From Paucihalobacter ruber (GTDB lineage Bacteria; Bacteroidota; Bacteroidia; Flavobacteriales; Flavobacteriaceae): a stretch of DNA of 64,000 nt. Below the pieces are notes generated by a model. The model did no database searches, was not told the origin of the DNA, and was given only the letters and a program-made list of their open reading frames with translations. A program made the position numbers and the translations under genes. The DNA is taken from the NCBI RefSeq assembly GCF_006494535.1, contig NZ_VHIQ01000001.1, positions 250,736 to 314,735 on the forward strand, in the 5' to 3' direction. Shown here piece by piece: positions 26,282 through 37,916 of this stretch; the first letter of the stretch is position 1, and each line of letters starts with the position of its first letter.

Positions 26282-26984
26282 GAGTTTTGTATTTTTATTA
26301 ATACATTTTTTTAAATCATAATTTTTTCGTTTTAATTATTGTGTTATATTTTATTCAATAAAATTCTTTCAATCGGCAAAAATTTAGTCGTTAAAGCTTA
26401 TCACCTGAAAGCAAAGCACATACAAACATAGTAGTTGAAAACGAAAAATCGATAAATTATCCAATAAAATCGATGAAATACATCATTTTATGTAAAATCA
26501 ATGTTTTTGTGGCGATATTTTACAATCCTAACTGTTCCAACTCTTTATAATATGTTATACAATTCTTTAATAAAGGCTCTAAGTGTTTAGGAAATGCTTC
26601 TATTTTGGGGTGATAAGGTAGAAACCCCCTTGAGCTGTGTACATTAGTATACCAGTATTTTGCCCAGCAACCATCTTGAGGGCTAGCGCCGACTGGCCAA
26701 ATTAATATCGATTTATCAAATGGAATAACAATAAAGTCGCATAACTTTTGAATTTGTTCTTTGGAGTTGAGCGCTATCTTAGTTAGTGACGATTTTTAAA
26801 GTTAGTTGATTTGTTAGCAGTATTTTTGTCTATATTAGCTATGGTTTGAGAGAGATACGATTGGGAGTTAAGAGTTCACAAAAACTAATCTAAAGTAACC
26901 AACCGTTCTGATGAAGAGGACACCTTAATTTAGAAAAGTCAGAATAACCGGTCACTTAATAAACATTAAAAAAAATAGACGCTA
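26282..26984. other. Intergenic stretch containing a sulfotransferase gene remnant
   Basis: Apart from the remnant at 26520-26775 the stretch is AT-rich and without a recognisable gene. The left part should hold the leftward promoter of the 1066-residue protein and the right part the promoter of pldA, but no motif is clear enough to call. Confidence 0.6.
26520..26775 (-). pseudogene. Truncated copy of the neighbouring sulfotransferase gene (C-terminal third)
   Basis: Read leftward, this stretch encodes about 83 residues in one open frame ending at the TAA at 26520-26522. They include QIQKLCDFI, GCWAKYWYTNVHSS and GFLPYHPK, which align without gaps to the end of the protein encoded at 27898-28629 (GCWAKYWYASVHNS, GFLPYQPK). 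The P-loop and the first two thirds of the enzyme are missing and no start codon is available. The frame has stayed open, so the loss may be recent, but the many substitutions argue for an older paralogue or imported copy. Confidence 0.8.
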
Positions 26985-27872
26985 TTGAAATACATTATTC
27001 TATTTATTTCGTTATGGAGTTTTAGTGCGCTTTTAAATGCTCAGGTAATTCTGGATTCTATTCCGGAGTACACTAACAAAACCTATTCCCAACGCTGGGA
27101 ACTGGAAAGCGATCAACGGCGCGGCACCTTCAGGTTGATGTCTTATAAACCTATTTTTGTAACGGCAGCAAGATGGTCAAGCAATCCAAATAACCTACCC
27201 CAAAGTGAAAACCCCGACTATTCTGCTACCGAACCTAACGAATACAACCAGCTTGAAGCCAAATTTCAATTGAGCTTTAAAACCAAAGTACTACAAGGAA
27301 TGTTTTGGGATAAGGGTGACCTTTGGATAGGCTACACCCAAAAGGCACACTGGCAGGTTTACAACGTTAACATCTCAAGAGCTTTTAGAGAACTGAATTA
27401 TGAACCTGAATTGATTTTTAAATATCCTGTGAATGTAAAGTTTATGGGCGGACGCTTTAAATCGGTTGGAATGATGTTTAACCACCAATCTAACGGTGGT
27501 AATTTACCCAATTCAAGAAGCTGGAATAGAATTATTTTTCACCTTGGTTACGAATGGGACCGATGGATTATAACCTTACAACCCTGGATAAGACTTAATG
27601 ACACTGATGATGAAAATCCGTTAATCACCAACTATATAGGTAATGGCGAAATTAACGTGGCCTATTCATACAAACGACATCAATTTTACAGCATTATCAC
27701 CCATCCTTTTGACCGATGGCAAGGTGGCAGCATACAGTTAAATTATGTGTTCCCCATTAAAGGTAATCTTCGCGGACACGCGCAATTATTTGAAGGCTAC
27801 GGCGAGACTTTAATTGATTACAACCACCGACAAACCACCTTTGGACTTGGCGTTTCTTTTGCGAATTGGTAA
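26985..27872 (+). CDS. pldA: Outer membrane phospholipase A (OMPLA)
   Basis: A 295-residue outer-membrane beta-barrel with signal peptide MKYIILFISLWSFSALLNAQ. The active-site signature NHQSNGG is present, giving catalytic H167 and S169, with N181 at the right distance to complete the triad; a YGETLIDYNHRQTTFGLG strand ends the barrel. The enzyme hydrolyses phospholipids that appear in the outer leaflet after membrane damage. The start is TTG rather than ATG: it gives exactly the conserved signal peptide and no upstream in-frame ATG fits. It is flanked by a gene remnant on the left and converges with the sulfotransferase gene on the right. Confidence 0.9.
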   Translation: MKYIILFISLWSFSALLNAQVILDSIPEYTNKTYSQRWELESDQRRGTFRLMSYKPIFVTAARWSSNPNNLPQSENPDYSATEPNEYNQLEAKFQLSFKTKVLQGMFWDKGDLWIGYTQKAHWQVYNVNISRAFRELNYEPELIFKYPVNVKFMGGRFKSVGMMFNHQSNGGNLPNSRSWNRIIFHLGYEWDRWIITLQPWIRLNDTDDENPLITNYIGNGEINVAYSYKRHQFYSIITHPFDRWQGGSIQLNYVFPIKGNLRGHAQLFEGYGETLIDYNHRQTTFGLGVSFANW

Positions 27873-27897
27873 ACATCTGGAATAGCTATATCTATTT

Positions 27898-28629
27898 TTA
27901 CAACGCCAACCGCTCCAACTCTCTATAATAAGGCATACATTCCTCCAATAAAGGCTTTAAGTGTTCAGGGAATAATTCTGTTTTTGGTTGGTAGGGTAAA
28001 AACCCCGTTGAGTTGTGAACGCTGGCATACCAATATTTTGCCCAGCAACCGTCTTCGGGTCTGGCACCGGCAGGCCAGTACAGCATGGCTTCTTCAAATG
28101 GAATGCCTATTAACTCACATAACTTTTGCATCTGTTCTTTAGGGTTGAGTAATACTTTTTTAGCATCTAACACCACCACCGGAATATTATGCGATTGAAG
28201 ATAACGAAGTAAATCTACATGCAATTTGTAGCCAACGTCGTGTAATTGCGGATTAACAATCACCTTAGCGTAAGAAGGCAGCATTTCCTCAGGATGACGC
28301 GTTAGAATAATATTCACCATATTTTTTAAAAATCCGTAATCCAATCCCGGTAAATGGTGGGTCATGTTTTTAAAAAACAACACCGGTTTTGATGCTTCGG
28401 TGAGCATCATCTCCACTACTTTTTCACCACTTGTTTCCATAGTGTTTATGATGTCTTCAGCACCGGGATGATAGGCCTTGGCAGCAGGATTATTCTTAAG
28501 GTAGTATCCGTAGAGTGGTTCGTCAAAGACCATGGCATCGCTGCGTTGAGCGAAACTGTACATTAAGGTGGTTGAGATATTTCGCGGACCAGACCAGAGT
28601 GATATGCGTTTGATTGTATCTATTGCCAT
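27898..28629 (-). CDS. Sulfotransferase-family protein
   Basis: A 243-residue cytosolic protein. Its N-terminus ISLWSGPRNISTTLMYSFAQR is a P-loop-like 5'-phosphosulfate-binding loop of the PAPS-dependent sulfotransferase superfamily; a later ILTRHPEEMLPSYAK segment matches the 3'-phosphate-binding region. The substrate is unknown. The gene lies 6 bases downstream of a class IV aminotransferase gene on the same strand, a pairing that suggests joint action on an amino-acid-like compound, though this is inference. A truncated relative sits 1.1 kb away at 26520-26775. Confidence 0.75.
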   Translation of the reverse strand: MAIDTIKRISLWSGPRNISTTLMYSFAQRSDAMVFDEPLYGYYLKNNPAAKAYHPGAEDIINTMETSGEKVVEMMLTEASKPVLFFKNMTHHLPGLDYGFLKNMVNIILTRHPEEMLPSYAKVIVNPQLHDVGYKLHVDLLRYLQSHNIPVVVLDAKKVLLNPKEQMQKLCELIGIPFEEAMLYWPAGARPEDGCWAKYWYASVHNSTGFLPYQPKTELFPEHLKPLLEECMPYYRELERLAL

Positions 28630-28635
28630 TTCCTG

Positions 28636-29547
28636 TCAATTAAATTGTTGCGATACCAGTTGCGCGTATAAATTGCTTAATTCAGCTGTAATATCTCCGG
28701 GGGTTTTGGTGCCAATGGGTTTTCCGTCAATTTTTGTTACCGGTGTGAGTCCGCCAAAAGTGCCGGTAACGAAGGCTTCATCGGCTCCATAAACATCAAA
28801 TAGCGAAAAGTTTTTTTGATGGCAAACAATTCCTTTACGTTCACACAACTCAATCACCTTACCTCTTGTAATTCCGTTCATGCAGTAGGCACCGGTTGAT
28901 GTCCAGACCTCATCGCCTTTCACCATAAAAAAATTGGTAGCATTGCAGGTGGACACAAATCCGTGGATGTCTAGCATGAGTGCTTCGTCTGCACCGGCTT
29001 CGATGGCCTGAATAAGCGCTTGCACTTCATGTAATTTACTGTGGCAATTTAATCTTGGGTCTAAATAATCGGGTGAGCCGCGACGATAGGTAGAGGTAAA
29101 TAACGTAACGCCTTTATTTTTGGTTTCAGTAGATGCTTGCTTGTGTTCGGCAATAATCACCACATTTGGCCCTGAAATAGTGAGTCTGGGATCTTGCGAA
29201 GGCGTTTTTTTAATTCCTCTTGTGAGCATGACTCGCACATGAATATAATCTTTCATTTGATTGGCATCTAAAGTTTGCTGAATTTGCGCCATCAGCTCTT
29301 CTTTTGAAAATGGTATATGGATGCCAATGACCTTGGCCGATTGCCATAATCTGCTAAGATGGTCATCTACAAAAATCATTTTACCGTGATGCACCCTAAA
29401 GGCTTCCCATACGCCATCGCCCACCAAATAACCGCTGTCGAAAACAGAAATTTTAGCATCGTTTCTGTGGAACAGCTCACCGTTAATGGAGATGAGTACA
29501 TTGTTATTTCTTTCGTCTTGAACAGCGTTATGCGTACCGTGAATCAT
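28636..29547 (-). CDS. Class IV PLP-dependent aminotransferase (branched-chain/D-amino-acid type)
   Basis: A 303-residue cytosolic enzyme of fold-type IV. It has the N-terminal FDSGYLVGDGVWEAFRVHHGKM motif, the PLP-binding Lys171 in RLNCHSKLHEVQ, and the conserved DEALMLDIHGFVSTCNATNFFMV and GITRGKVIELC blocks. Related enzymes are branched-chain aminotransferase, D-alanine transaminase and aminodeoxychorismate lyase; the sequence does not settle which activity applies. It is the first gene of a two-gene leftward unit with the sulfotransferase. Confidence 0.85.
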   Translation of the reverse strand: MIHGTHNAVQDERNNNVLISINGELFHRNDAKISVFDSGYLVGDGVWEAFRVHHGKMIFVDDHLSRLWQSAKVIGIHIPFSKEELMAQIQQTLDANQMKDYIHVRVMLTRGIKKTPSQDPRLTISGPNVVIIAEHKQASTETKNKGVTLFTSTYRRGSPDYLDPRLNCHSKLHEVQALIQAIEAGADEALMLDIHGFVSTCNATNFFMVKGDEVWTSTGAYCMNGITRGKVIELCERKGIVCHQKNFSLFDVYGADEAFVTGTFGGLTPVTKIDGKPIGTKTPGDITAELSNLYAQLVSQQFN

Positions 29548-29631
29548 AGATTTACACCTTTTTTAGTTGATGACTAAATGTAAATATAATTTTTAAAGTT
29601 CAACCAAAATTATGTTGAAGAAATTGAAATT

Positions 29632-30807
29632 CTAATCAAAAACCGACAAATCCCAACGGTCTGCCCATTCCAGATAAGGAATGTTATTCTTGAATTTTAC
29701 CGGTAACCAAATGTAGCGGCCATCAATATGGTTTTCTGGTTTCCATCGGTCGGCTGTAAAAATAAAAGCGTCTTTTTTGCCTTGAACCGGAATGATGTAA
29801 GTACTCTGCGACCAAAAGGTGGTATTAACTTGTTCTTCTGTACCAACACAAGGATTACCTAATAAAGCCCACTCTCCCATTATAGCGTCTGCAACCGACA
29901 GTCGTGCCGGATTGGGATCCCAACCGGTGAGATCTGAGGTGAACATATAGTATTTTTCATTTTTCTTTAGAATCGCCGGCGCTTCGTTGCGTTCGCCGGG
30001 TAAAATTCGGATGTATTCACCTGAAAGCGATAAATAATCGTCTGACAATTTAGAAATCAACATGGTTTGATTTTCTTCGGAAGCTGTAATGTGATAAGCC
30101 GTTCCATCATCATCTACATAAACGGTCATATCTCTCGACATTTGTCCGCCATAAAAATCGCGCTTAAAGAGCTCTCCGGATTTGGCTTGATCAATACGAA
30201 TTTGTTTGGTTAATTTTTGATTCTCGTTAATTTCCGGAATGCTATCAAACTCTTCTTGGCTCATATTTAATGGCAAAACGCCGGCATGGATTCTAAAGCT
30301 ATCAATGTATTGGTATGGACCGGTGATATGATCTGAAACAGCCACGCCTGTTAAAGCAGCTTTGTACTTTTCGCCCTTTAATTCGTGATGAAACCACATC
30401 ACAAACTTATTGGTTGTTTCGTTGTAAATAACCTTAGGTCGTTCTATGGTGCAACCTTCCTGCAACTTTGAAAGCGTATCTTTTACCACCTGTAATGCCA
30501 CGCCTTCATTTTTCCAATTGTATAGATCTTTGGAAGAGTACACCCTAACTCCCACAAAGGCCCTGCTGCCGTCCTTGCCGCTTCCTTTGTGTTCGCCAAA
30601 CCAGTAATAGGTATCGTTGTGATATAAAAAGCCGCCGCCGTGAGCATTGATATGCTCATTAGTATCATCTAACCATAATTCTCCGGGAGTGAAAGCATTG
30701 TATTTTGAATTGTCTGAATTACAGGCAAACAAAGCGATAAATAGAATAGCAACCAACAGGCGATTACAGCCAAATTGTATCATCAAACAAAGATTTCTTT
30801 TATTCAT
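29632..30807 (-). CDS. GH43-family lipoprotein (subfamily 24/34-like, candidate galactanase)
   Basis: A 391-residue lipoprotein starting at the ATG at 30807 (signal ..VAILFIALFAC with lipobox Cys). An ORF extension to 30903 is inside the upstream gene and unlikely. The five-bladed propeller begins GELWLDDTNEHINAHGGGFLYHNDTYYWFGEH, continues IERPKVIYNETTNKFVMWFHHE with the likely acid Glu in the IERPK region, and has DMTVYVDDDGTAYHI. The usual catalytic-base Asp near the N-terminus is replaced by INAHGGG, as in the GH43_24 exo-beta-1,3-galactanase clade. It probably trims galactose-type residues at the surface or in the periplasm. Its start overlaps the stop of the GH16 gene by 8 bases. It is the last gene of the leftward PUL 2 arm. 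Confidence 0.78.
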   Translation of the reverse strand: MNKRNLCLMIQFGCNRLLVAILFIALFACNSDNSKYNAFTPGELWLDDTNEHINAHGGGFLYHNDTYYWFGEHKGSGKDGSRAFVGVRVYSSKDLYNWKNEGVALQVVKDTLSKLQEGCTIERPKVIYNETTNKFVMWFHHELKGEKYKAALTGVAVSDHITGPYQYIDSFRIHAGVLPLNMSQEEFDSIPEINENQKLTKQIRIDQAKSGELFKRDFYGGQMSRDMTVYVDDDGTAYHITASEENQTMLISKLSDDYLSLSGEYIRILPGERNEAPAILKKNEKYYMFTSDLTGWDPNPARLSVADAIMGEWALLGNPCVGTEEQVNTTFWSQSTYIIPVQGKKDAFIFTADRWKPENHIDGRYIWLPVKFKNNIPYLEWADRWDLSVFD

Positions 30808-31810
30808 TTTTAAGCACATAAATTCTAGCGTAATCAATTTCATATTGACGCGGAAATTCTGTTTGATCCAATTGTTCCAAATCGGGATGCGGATTGCCGC
30901 CAACAGCCAGATTGATCCAATAATTACAAGTGTTTCCCATGAAAGGATATGCTCTTACCGAGGTATCTTCATTTTTTGTATTTAAGGCAATTCTCGACAT
31001 AAATACATCATCGAGATATACACTTAAAAATCTGCCATCACCAATTAATTTCCAAACATGGTATTGTTGCAGCCAGGTTGAATCAGCTTTAAATCCAATA
31101 GCTTTTCCTTCGATGATATTTTTTAGATATGAGTTAGGTGCGTTTTCTTCTTTATTGCCTTGCCACTTGGCTCCTTTTTTACCTTTTACGGCAAAGTTTG
31201 CCATCATTCGTCCGTTGTAGTATTCCATAATATCGATTTCTCCACCATGTGGCCAGGGACCTTCACCTGTGGTCCAAAATGCCGGCCAAACACCGTAATC
31301 TTCTTCACCCCCATTTTTTAGTGGCAATTTAGCTCTCATGATCATCATGACGGAATCGTATTTTTGATGGTATTCCTTTTTTGTAATAAAACTGGCCGAA
31401 GTATAATCGGCGTATTCCCGATTGATTTTCCAATTGGAGCTGGTTTCATCATAATCCGGATTTTTAACGCGTTCTTTATTAGCGGTTATCACGAGTCTTC
31501 CACCGGAACAATAGCCATTTTTAGTCTGATACCACTGGTGTTCATTATTTCGAACAAAACCGGTTTCGGCGCGCCAATAGGTTTCTTTCATTGGGCCTTC
31601 GTGGTTAAATTCGTCATTAAAAACTAACTCATAACCATTAATTTTTTGAGGTGGCGTACTATTGTCAGGTTCGAAAGGATTTATTTGAATGACTTCATTA
31701 GTGCTTTCAATTTTCACTGATGATATATTTGAACTGTTTTCACAACTACAAAAAAGCATCATGGTTGCAAACATCAAAACAACTAAAGGTAATTTTTCAT
31801 TAAAAATCAT
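30800..31810 (-). CDS. GH16-family endo-glycanase lipoprotein
   Basis: A 336-residue lipoprotein (lipobox MLFCSC). The beta-jelly-roll catalytic domain begins YELVFNDEFN and carries the GH16 signature GGEIDIMEYY: E191 nucleophile, D193, E196 acid/base, in the form with an extra residue between D and E typical of laminarinase-, agarase- and galactanase-type subfamilies. Flanking WPAFWTTGEGPWPHGG and WINLAVGGNPHPDLE..YEIDYARIYV complete the fold. It should cleave internal beta-linkages of a beta-glucan or galactan. The sulfated, galactosidase-rich context favours a galactan, but subfamily assignment needs comparison. It lies 24 bases downstream of a GH2 gene and overlaps the GH43 gene. Confidence 0.88.
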   Translation of the reverse strand: MIFNEKLPLVVLMFATMMLFCSCENSSNISSVKIESTNEVIQINPFEPDNSTPPQKINGYELVFNDEFNHEGPMKETYWRAETGFVRNNEHQWYQTKNGYCSGGRLVITANKERVKNPDYDETSSNWKINREYADYTSASFITKKEYHQKYDSVMMIMRAKLPLKNGGEEDYGVWPAFWTTGEGPWPHGGEIDIMEYYNGRMMANFAVKGKKGAKWQGNKEENAPNSYLKNIIEGKAIGFKADSTWLQQYHVWKLIGDGRFLSVYLDDVFMSRIALNTKNEDTSVRAYPFMGNTCNYWINLAVGGNPHPDLEQLDQTEFPRQYEIDYARIYVLKNE

Positions 31811-31834
31811 AGGTAATTTTTGAGCGTTATTTCT

Positions 31835-34996
<3,162 letters not shown>

Positions 34997-35012
34997 TTAA
35001 TATGGTAATATT

Positions 35013-35936
35013 TCAATTGATAATTTTACTTAGTTGTAACCATTTTAAACAAGCTTCAGTCCAAAATTGACTCGTTCCTTTGTTTCCTAATCCAAAGCCA
35101 TGTCCGCCACTTTCGTAAATGTGCATTTCGGCAGGTACATTGTGTTTTTTCAAAGCAGCAAGATAAACCATACTATTTTCAAAAGAAACACCGCCATCAT
35201 CAAGTGCGTGGACTAAAAATGCCGGAGGTGTTTGAGTTGTCACGTGCTTTTCGGGAGAATATTTATCATTCAACTCTGAAGAACTATTTTTCCCTAATAA
35301 TTTATTTCTTGAGCCTTTGTGCACAATTTCGTCAGTCATTGAAATTACCGGGTAAATTAGCATTGAAAAGTTAGGTTTTGCACTTGTCGTATCTTGAGCT
35401 TGATAGGTCTTTTCATCGTATTGCGTTGACAAAGTCACCGCAAGATGTCCACCGGCAGAAAAACCTATGATGCCGATTTTATCGGGGTTTAAATTCCACT
35501 TTGAGGCATTTCTTCGAATAAGTCTAACAGATTCTTGAGCATCTTGTAAAGGACCAACGGATTTGTTCTCCATGATATCATCACTTGGCAATCGATATTT
35601 CAACACAAAAGCGGTAATGCCTAACGAATTAAACCATTGCGCCGGTTTATAGCCTTCTTTATCAATAGACAAATACGCATAACCTCCTCCCGGACATATG
35701 ATTACAGATGTTCCATTGGGGTTTTCCGGAATAAAAACAGTAAGTGTGGGATTGGTAACTTTGCTTATTTTGCCTATTTCGTTTTCGTAAATTTCTTGAT
35801 AATCCCTATTATTAATTGAGTTTGGAATGCCATTTTTCCAGATTTCAAATTCATTTGATTGTGAAAAAGAAGTTGTTGCCATTATAAATATTATAACATA
35901 GATTTTGAATTTTACAACCTTTAGTACTTGACCCAT
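35013..35936 (-). CDS. Secreted alpha/beta-hydrolase (acetyl-esterase type)
   Basis: A 307-residue exported enzyme (signal ending TTSFSQ, about residue 26). It shows the esterase/lipase pattern: oxyanion region CPGGGYAYL at 81-89, nucleophile S160 in GFSAGGH, acid D246 or D247 in VHALDDGG and H279 in ESGGHGFGLG. The family (acetyl-xylan-esterase-like, BD-FAE type) removes acetyl or other acyl groups from polysaccharides. It lies between GH29 and GH2 genes with single-digit to 28-base spacing, so it probably strips ester substituents that would block these exo-enzymes. Confidence 0.85.
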   Translation of the reverse strand: MGQVLKVVKFKIYVIIFIMATTSFSQSNEFEIWKNGIPNSINNRDYQEIYENEIGKISKVTNPTLTVFIPENPNGTSVIICPGGGYAYLSIDKEGYKPAQWFNSLGITAFVLKYRLPSDDIMENKSVGPLQDAQESVRLIRRNASKWNLNPDKIGIIGFSAGGHLAVTLSTQYDEKTYQAQDTTSAKPNFSMLIYPVISMTDEIVHKGSRNKLLGKNSSSELNDKYSPEKHVTTQTPPAFLVHALDDGGVSFENSMVYLAALKKHNVPAEMHIYESGGHGFGLGNKGTSQFWTEACLKWLQLSKIIN

Positions 35937-35942
35937 AGAATT

Positions 35943-37871
35943 TTATTTAAATACAGATTCAGTTAGTGTAATTTCCAAAATCGTGGTTGCAGAATTTAAT
36001 GTATAATCAACATCACTTATTGTGATTGATTTGTCTTTGTTCTTCGACCATTTAAGTTCTTTGCCATCCATAAGATTGGTCACTTTACTTACCTTTTTAC
36101 TTCCCAATGATTGCGTTGTAAAAGTATTTGTGTTCAAATCTCGATAGCCTTCGTAAATATGACAGTAGATTTTATTCTCTTTAAAAGTAAAACCATATTC
36201 GCCAAAAAGTGGTTGCCAAGGCCCACCTCTTGTTCCATAAACGGCGTTACCAACTTTCGATAGCCAATTACCCGTTTTAAGCAACACCTCTTGCTGGTTT
36301 TGAGGAATGACACCTTCTCTATCCGGAGCGACATTTAATAATAAATTGATATTTCTAACCACACAATTAGATAAATAAACAGCTACCTCTTCAAAAGAAA
36401 AAATCTCTCTATTGGGTCTGTAACCCCAACCACCTTTTTGCAAACTCACACATTTTTCGCCGTAATGTTCAAAACGAATATCGCCTGTAGTAGCACTTAC
36501 GCCTTCTTCTGCATGCACATCACCCACCCAAGAAAAACGCTCGTTTACAATCAAATCGGGTTGGTATTTTCGAACCAATCCCATAATACCTAAAGCTTTG
36601 CCGGTAGCATCGTCTTTGGTGATATATTTTTTATCAATAGGCCATTCGTTGTTTGGATTTTGAAAATATCCGGGATCCCAAAAACGCTTTTCTAATTCAG
36701 GGTTGATTGATTGACCCAGCCAACCGCCATCCCAAAACATATAATCTATTTTTCCGTAATTTGTAAAAAGGGTAGTTACTTGCTCATAGACTTCCTCTTT
36801 CATATCGCGTGCGTCTTCTTTGTGCCATGCAGCTGTTTTATAGCCCCAAACGTTGGGTTTTACATCTTTTCCCGTGACGTCATAATAGCCGGGATATCGC
36901 CAGCTCATAGGCGAATAATACATACCCACATGAAGTCCGGACGCTCTTACTGCATCGGTATATTCCTTGATAAAATCTCTGCCTAAATCTTTTTGACTTG
37001 TCCAGCTAAAAGGGTGTTTGCTATCAAAAAGCGCGTATCCGTCGTGATGTCTCGTGGTTAAGGCCATATATTTCATTCCTGCTTTTTTTGCCAAAGCCGC
37101 CCATTCATTGGCGTCGAATTTTGAAGCTGTAAAACCCTTTTGGGGGTTTCTAGCTCTTCTTTGATAATACTCATGTCCCCAAGCTTCTTGATGTCTTACC
37201 CATTCAGCACCTTCATCCATAGCAGCATAAACTCCCCAATGAATAAACATCCCAAACTTGTCGTCTAGAAACCATTTCATTTTATCATTGGGTAATTGCG
37301 CTACGCCATCTTCTTCTTTTAAAATGCGTTCAGGAATCTTCACAAATTCTTGAATCGTTGGTTCGGGCGCTTCTCCTAAATATTGAAGTTCTATTTGATC
37401 TGCAAATCCAAATCCATTTCCTGAGGGATGTGTTAAAGAAATGAGTAATTTATCTGTGCTATAAGCCGTTTGAAAATCGAGACTTACCCGGGTGTATTCC
37501 GTTTTTGCACTTGATACTGATTTTTCGGGACCGCCAAAATCACTCACCACGAGTTGTACTTCTTCAGCACCTGAAGTTGTTTTTACATAGGCCGAAATAC
37601 GGTACAAACTGTTTGATTTTACTTTCGTTTCTTGAATACAAAACCCTCTTTCTGGGCCAATTTTTACAGCGTATTTCCCCGAAAATGCATCTTCAGTAAT
37701 TACAGCACTTCTCGTTTTCCAATGATTCCAACCGCTTAAGTTGCCCGTTTCAAAATCTGCATTGATTATGAAATTGGTGTGGTCTTCATTTTTTGACGAT
37801 TGCGCTTGCGAATAATCCATCATAAAAATGATGGTAATAAACATTAGAAACAATCTGTTTAAATTTTTCAA
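35943..37871 (-). CDS. GH29 alpha-L-fucosidase with N-terminal CBM-like domain
   Basis: A 642-residue exported enzyme (signal ending YSQAQ). Residues about 30-170 form a family 4/9-like carbohydrate-binding jelly roll (NFIINADFETGNLSGWNHW). The GH29 barrel starts about 195 with WFLDDKFGMFIHWGVYA and continues with KYMALTTRHHDGYALFDS and the nucleophile D381 in YGKIDYMFWDGGW. A C-terminal beta-sandwich follows. GH29 enzymes remove alpha-linked L-fucose, and some accept alpha-galactose. In this sulfatase-rich arm it points to fucose side groups on the target glycan. It is 6 bases upstream of the esterase gene. Confidence 0.9.
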   Translation of the reverse strand: MKNLNRLFLMFITIIFMMDYSQAQSSKNEDHTNFIINADFETGNLSGWNHWKTRSAVITEDAFSGKYAVKIGPERGFCIQETKVKSNSLYRISAYVKTTSGAEEVQLVVSDFGGPEKSVSSAKTEYTRVSLDFQTAYSTDKLLISLTHPSGNGFGFADQIELQYLGEAPEPTIQEFVKIPERILKEEDGVAQLPNDKMKWFLDDKFGMFIHWGVYAAMDEGAEWVRHQEAWGHEYYQRRARNPQKGFTASKFDANEWAALAKKAGMKYMALTTRHHDGYALFDSKHPFSWTSQKDLGRDFIKEYTDAVRASGLHVGMYYSPMSWRYPGYYDVTGKDVKPNVWGYKTAAWHKEDARDMKEEVYEQVTTLFTNYGKIDYMFWDGGWLGQSINPELEKRFWDPGYFQNPNNEWPIDKKYITKDDATGKALGIMGLVRKYQPDLIVNERFSWVGDVHAEEGVSATTGDIRFEHYGEKCVSLQKGGWGYRPNREIFSFEEVAVYLSNCVVRNINLLLNVAPDREGVIPQNQQEVLLKTGNWLSKVGNAVYGTRGGPWQPLFGEYGFTFKENKIYCHIYEGYRDLNTNTFTTQSLGSKKVSKVTNLMDGKELKWSKNKDKSITISDVDYTLNSATTILEITLTESVFK

Positions 37872-37916
37872 AATACAATAAATGGCTATAATTAATATTT
37901 AATAAGTTTTACAGTT

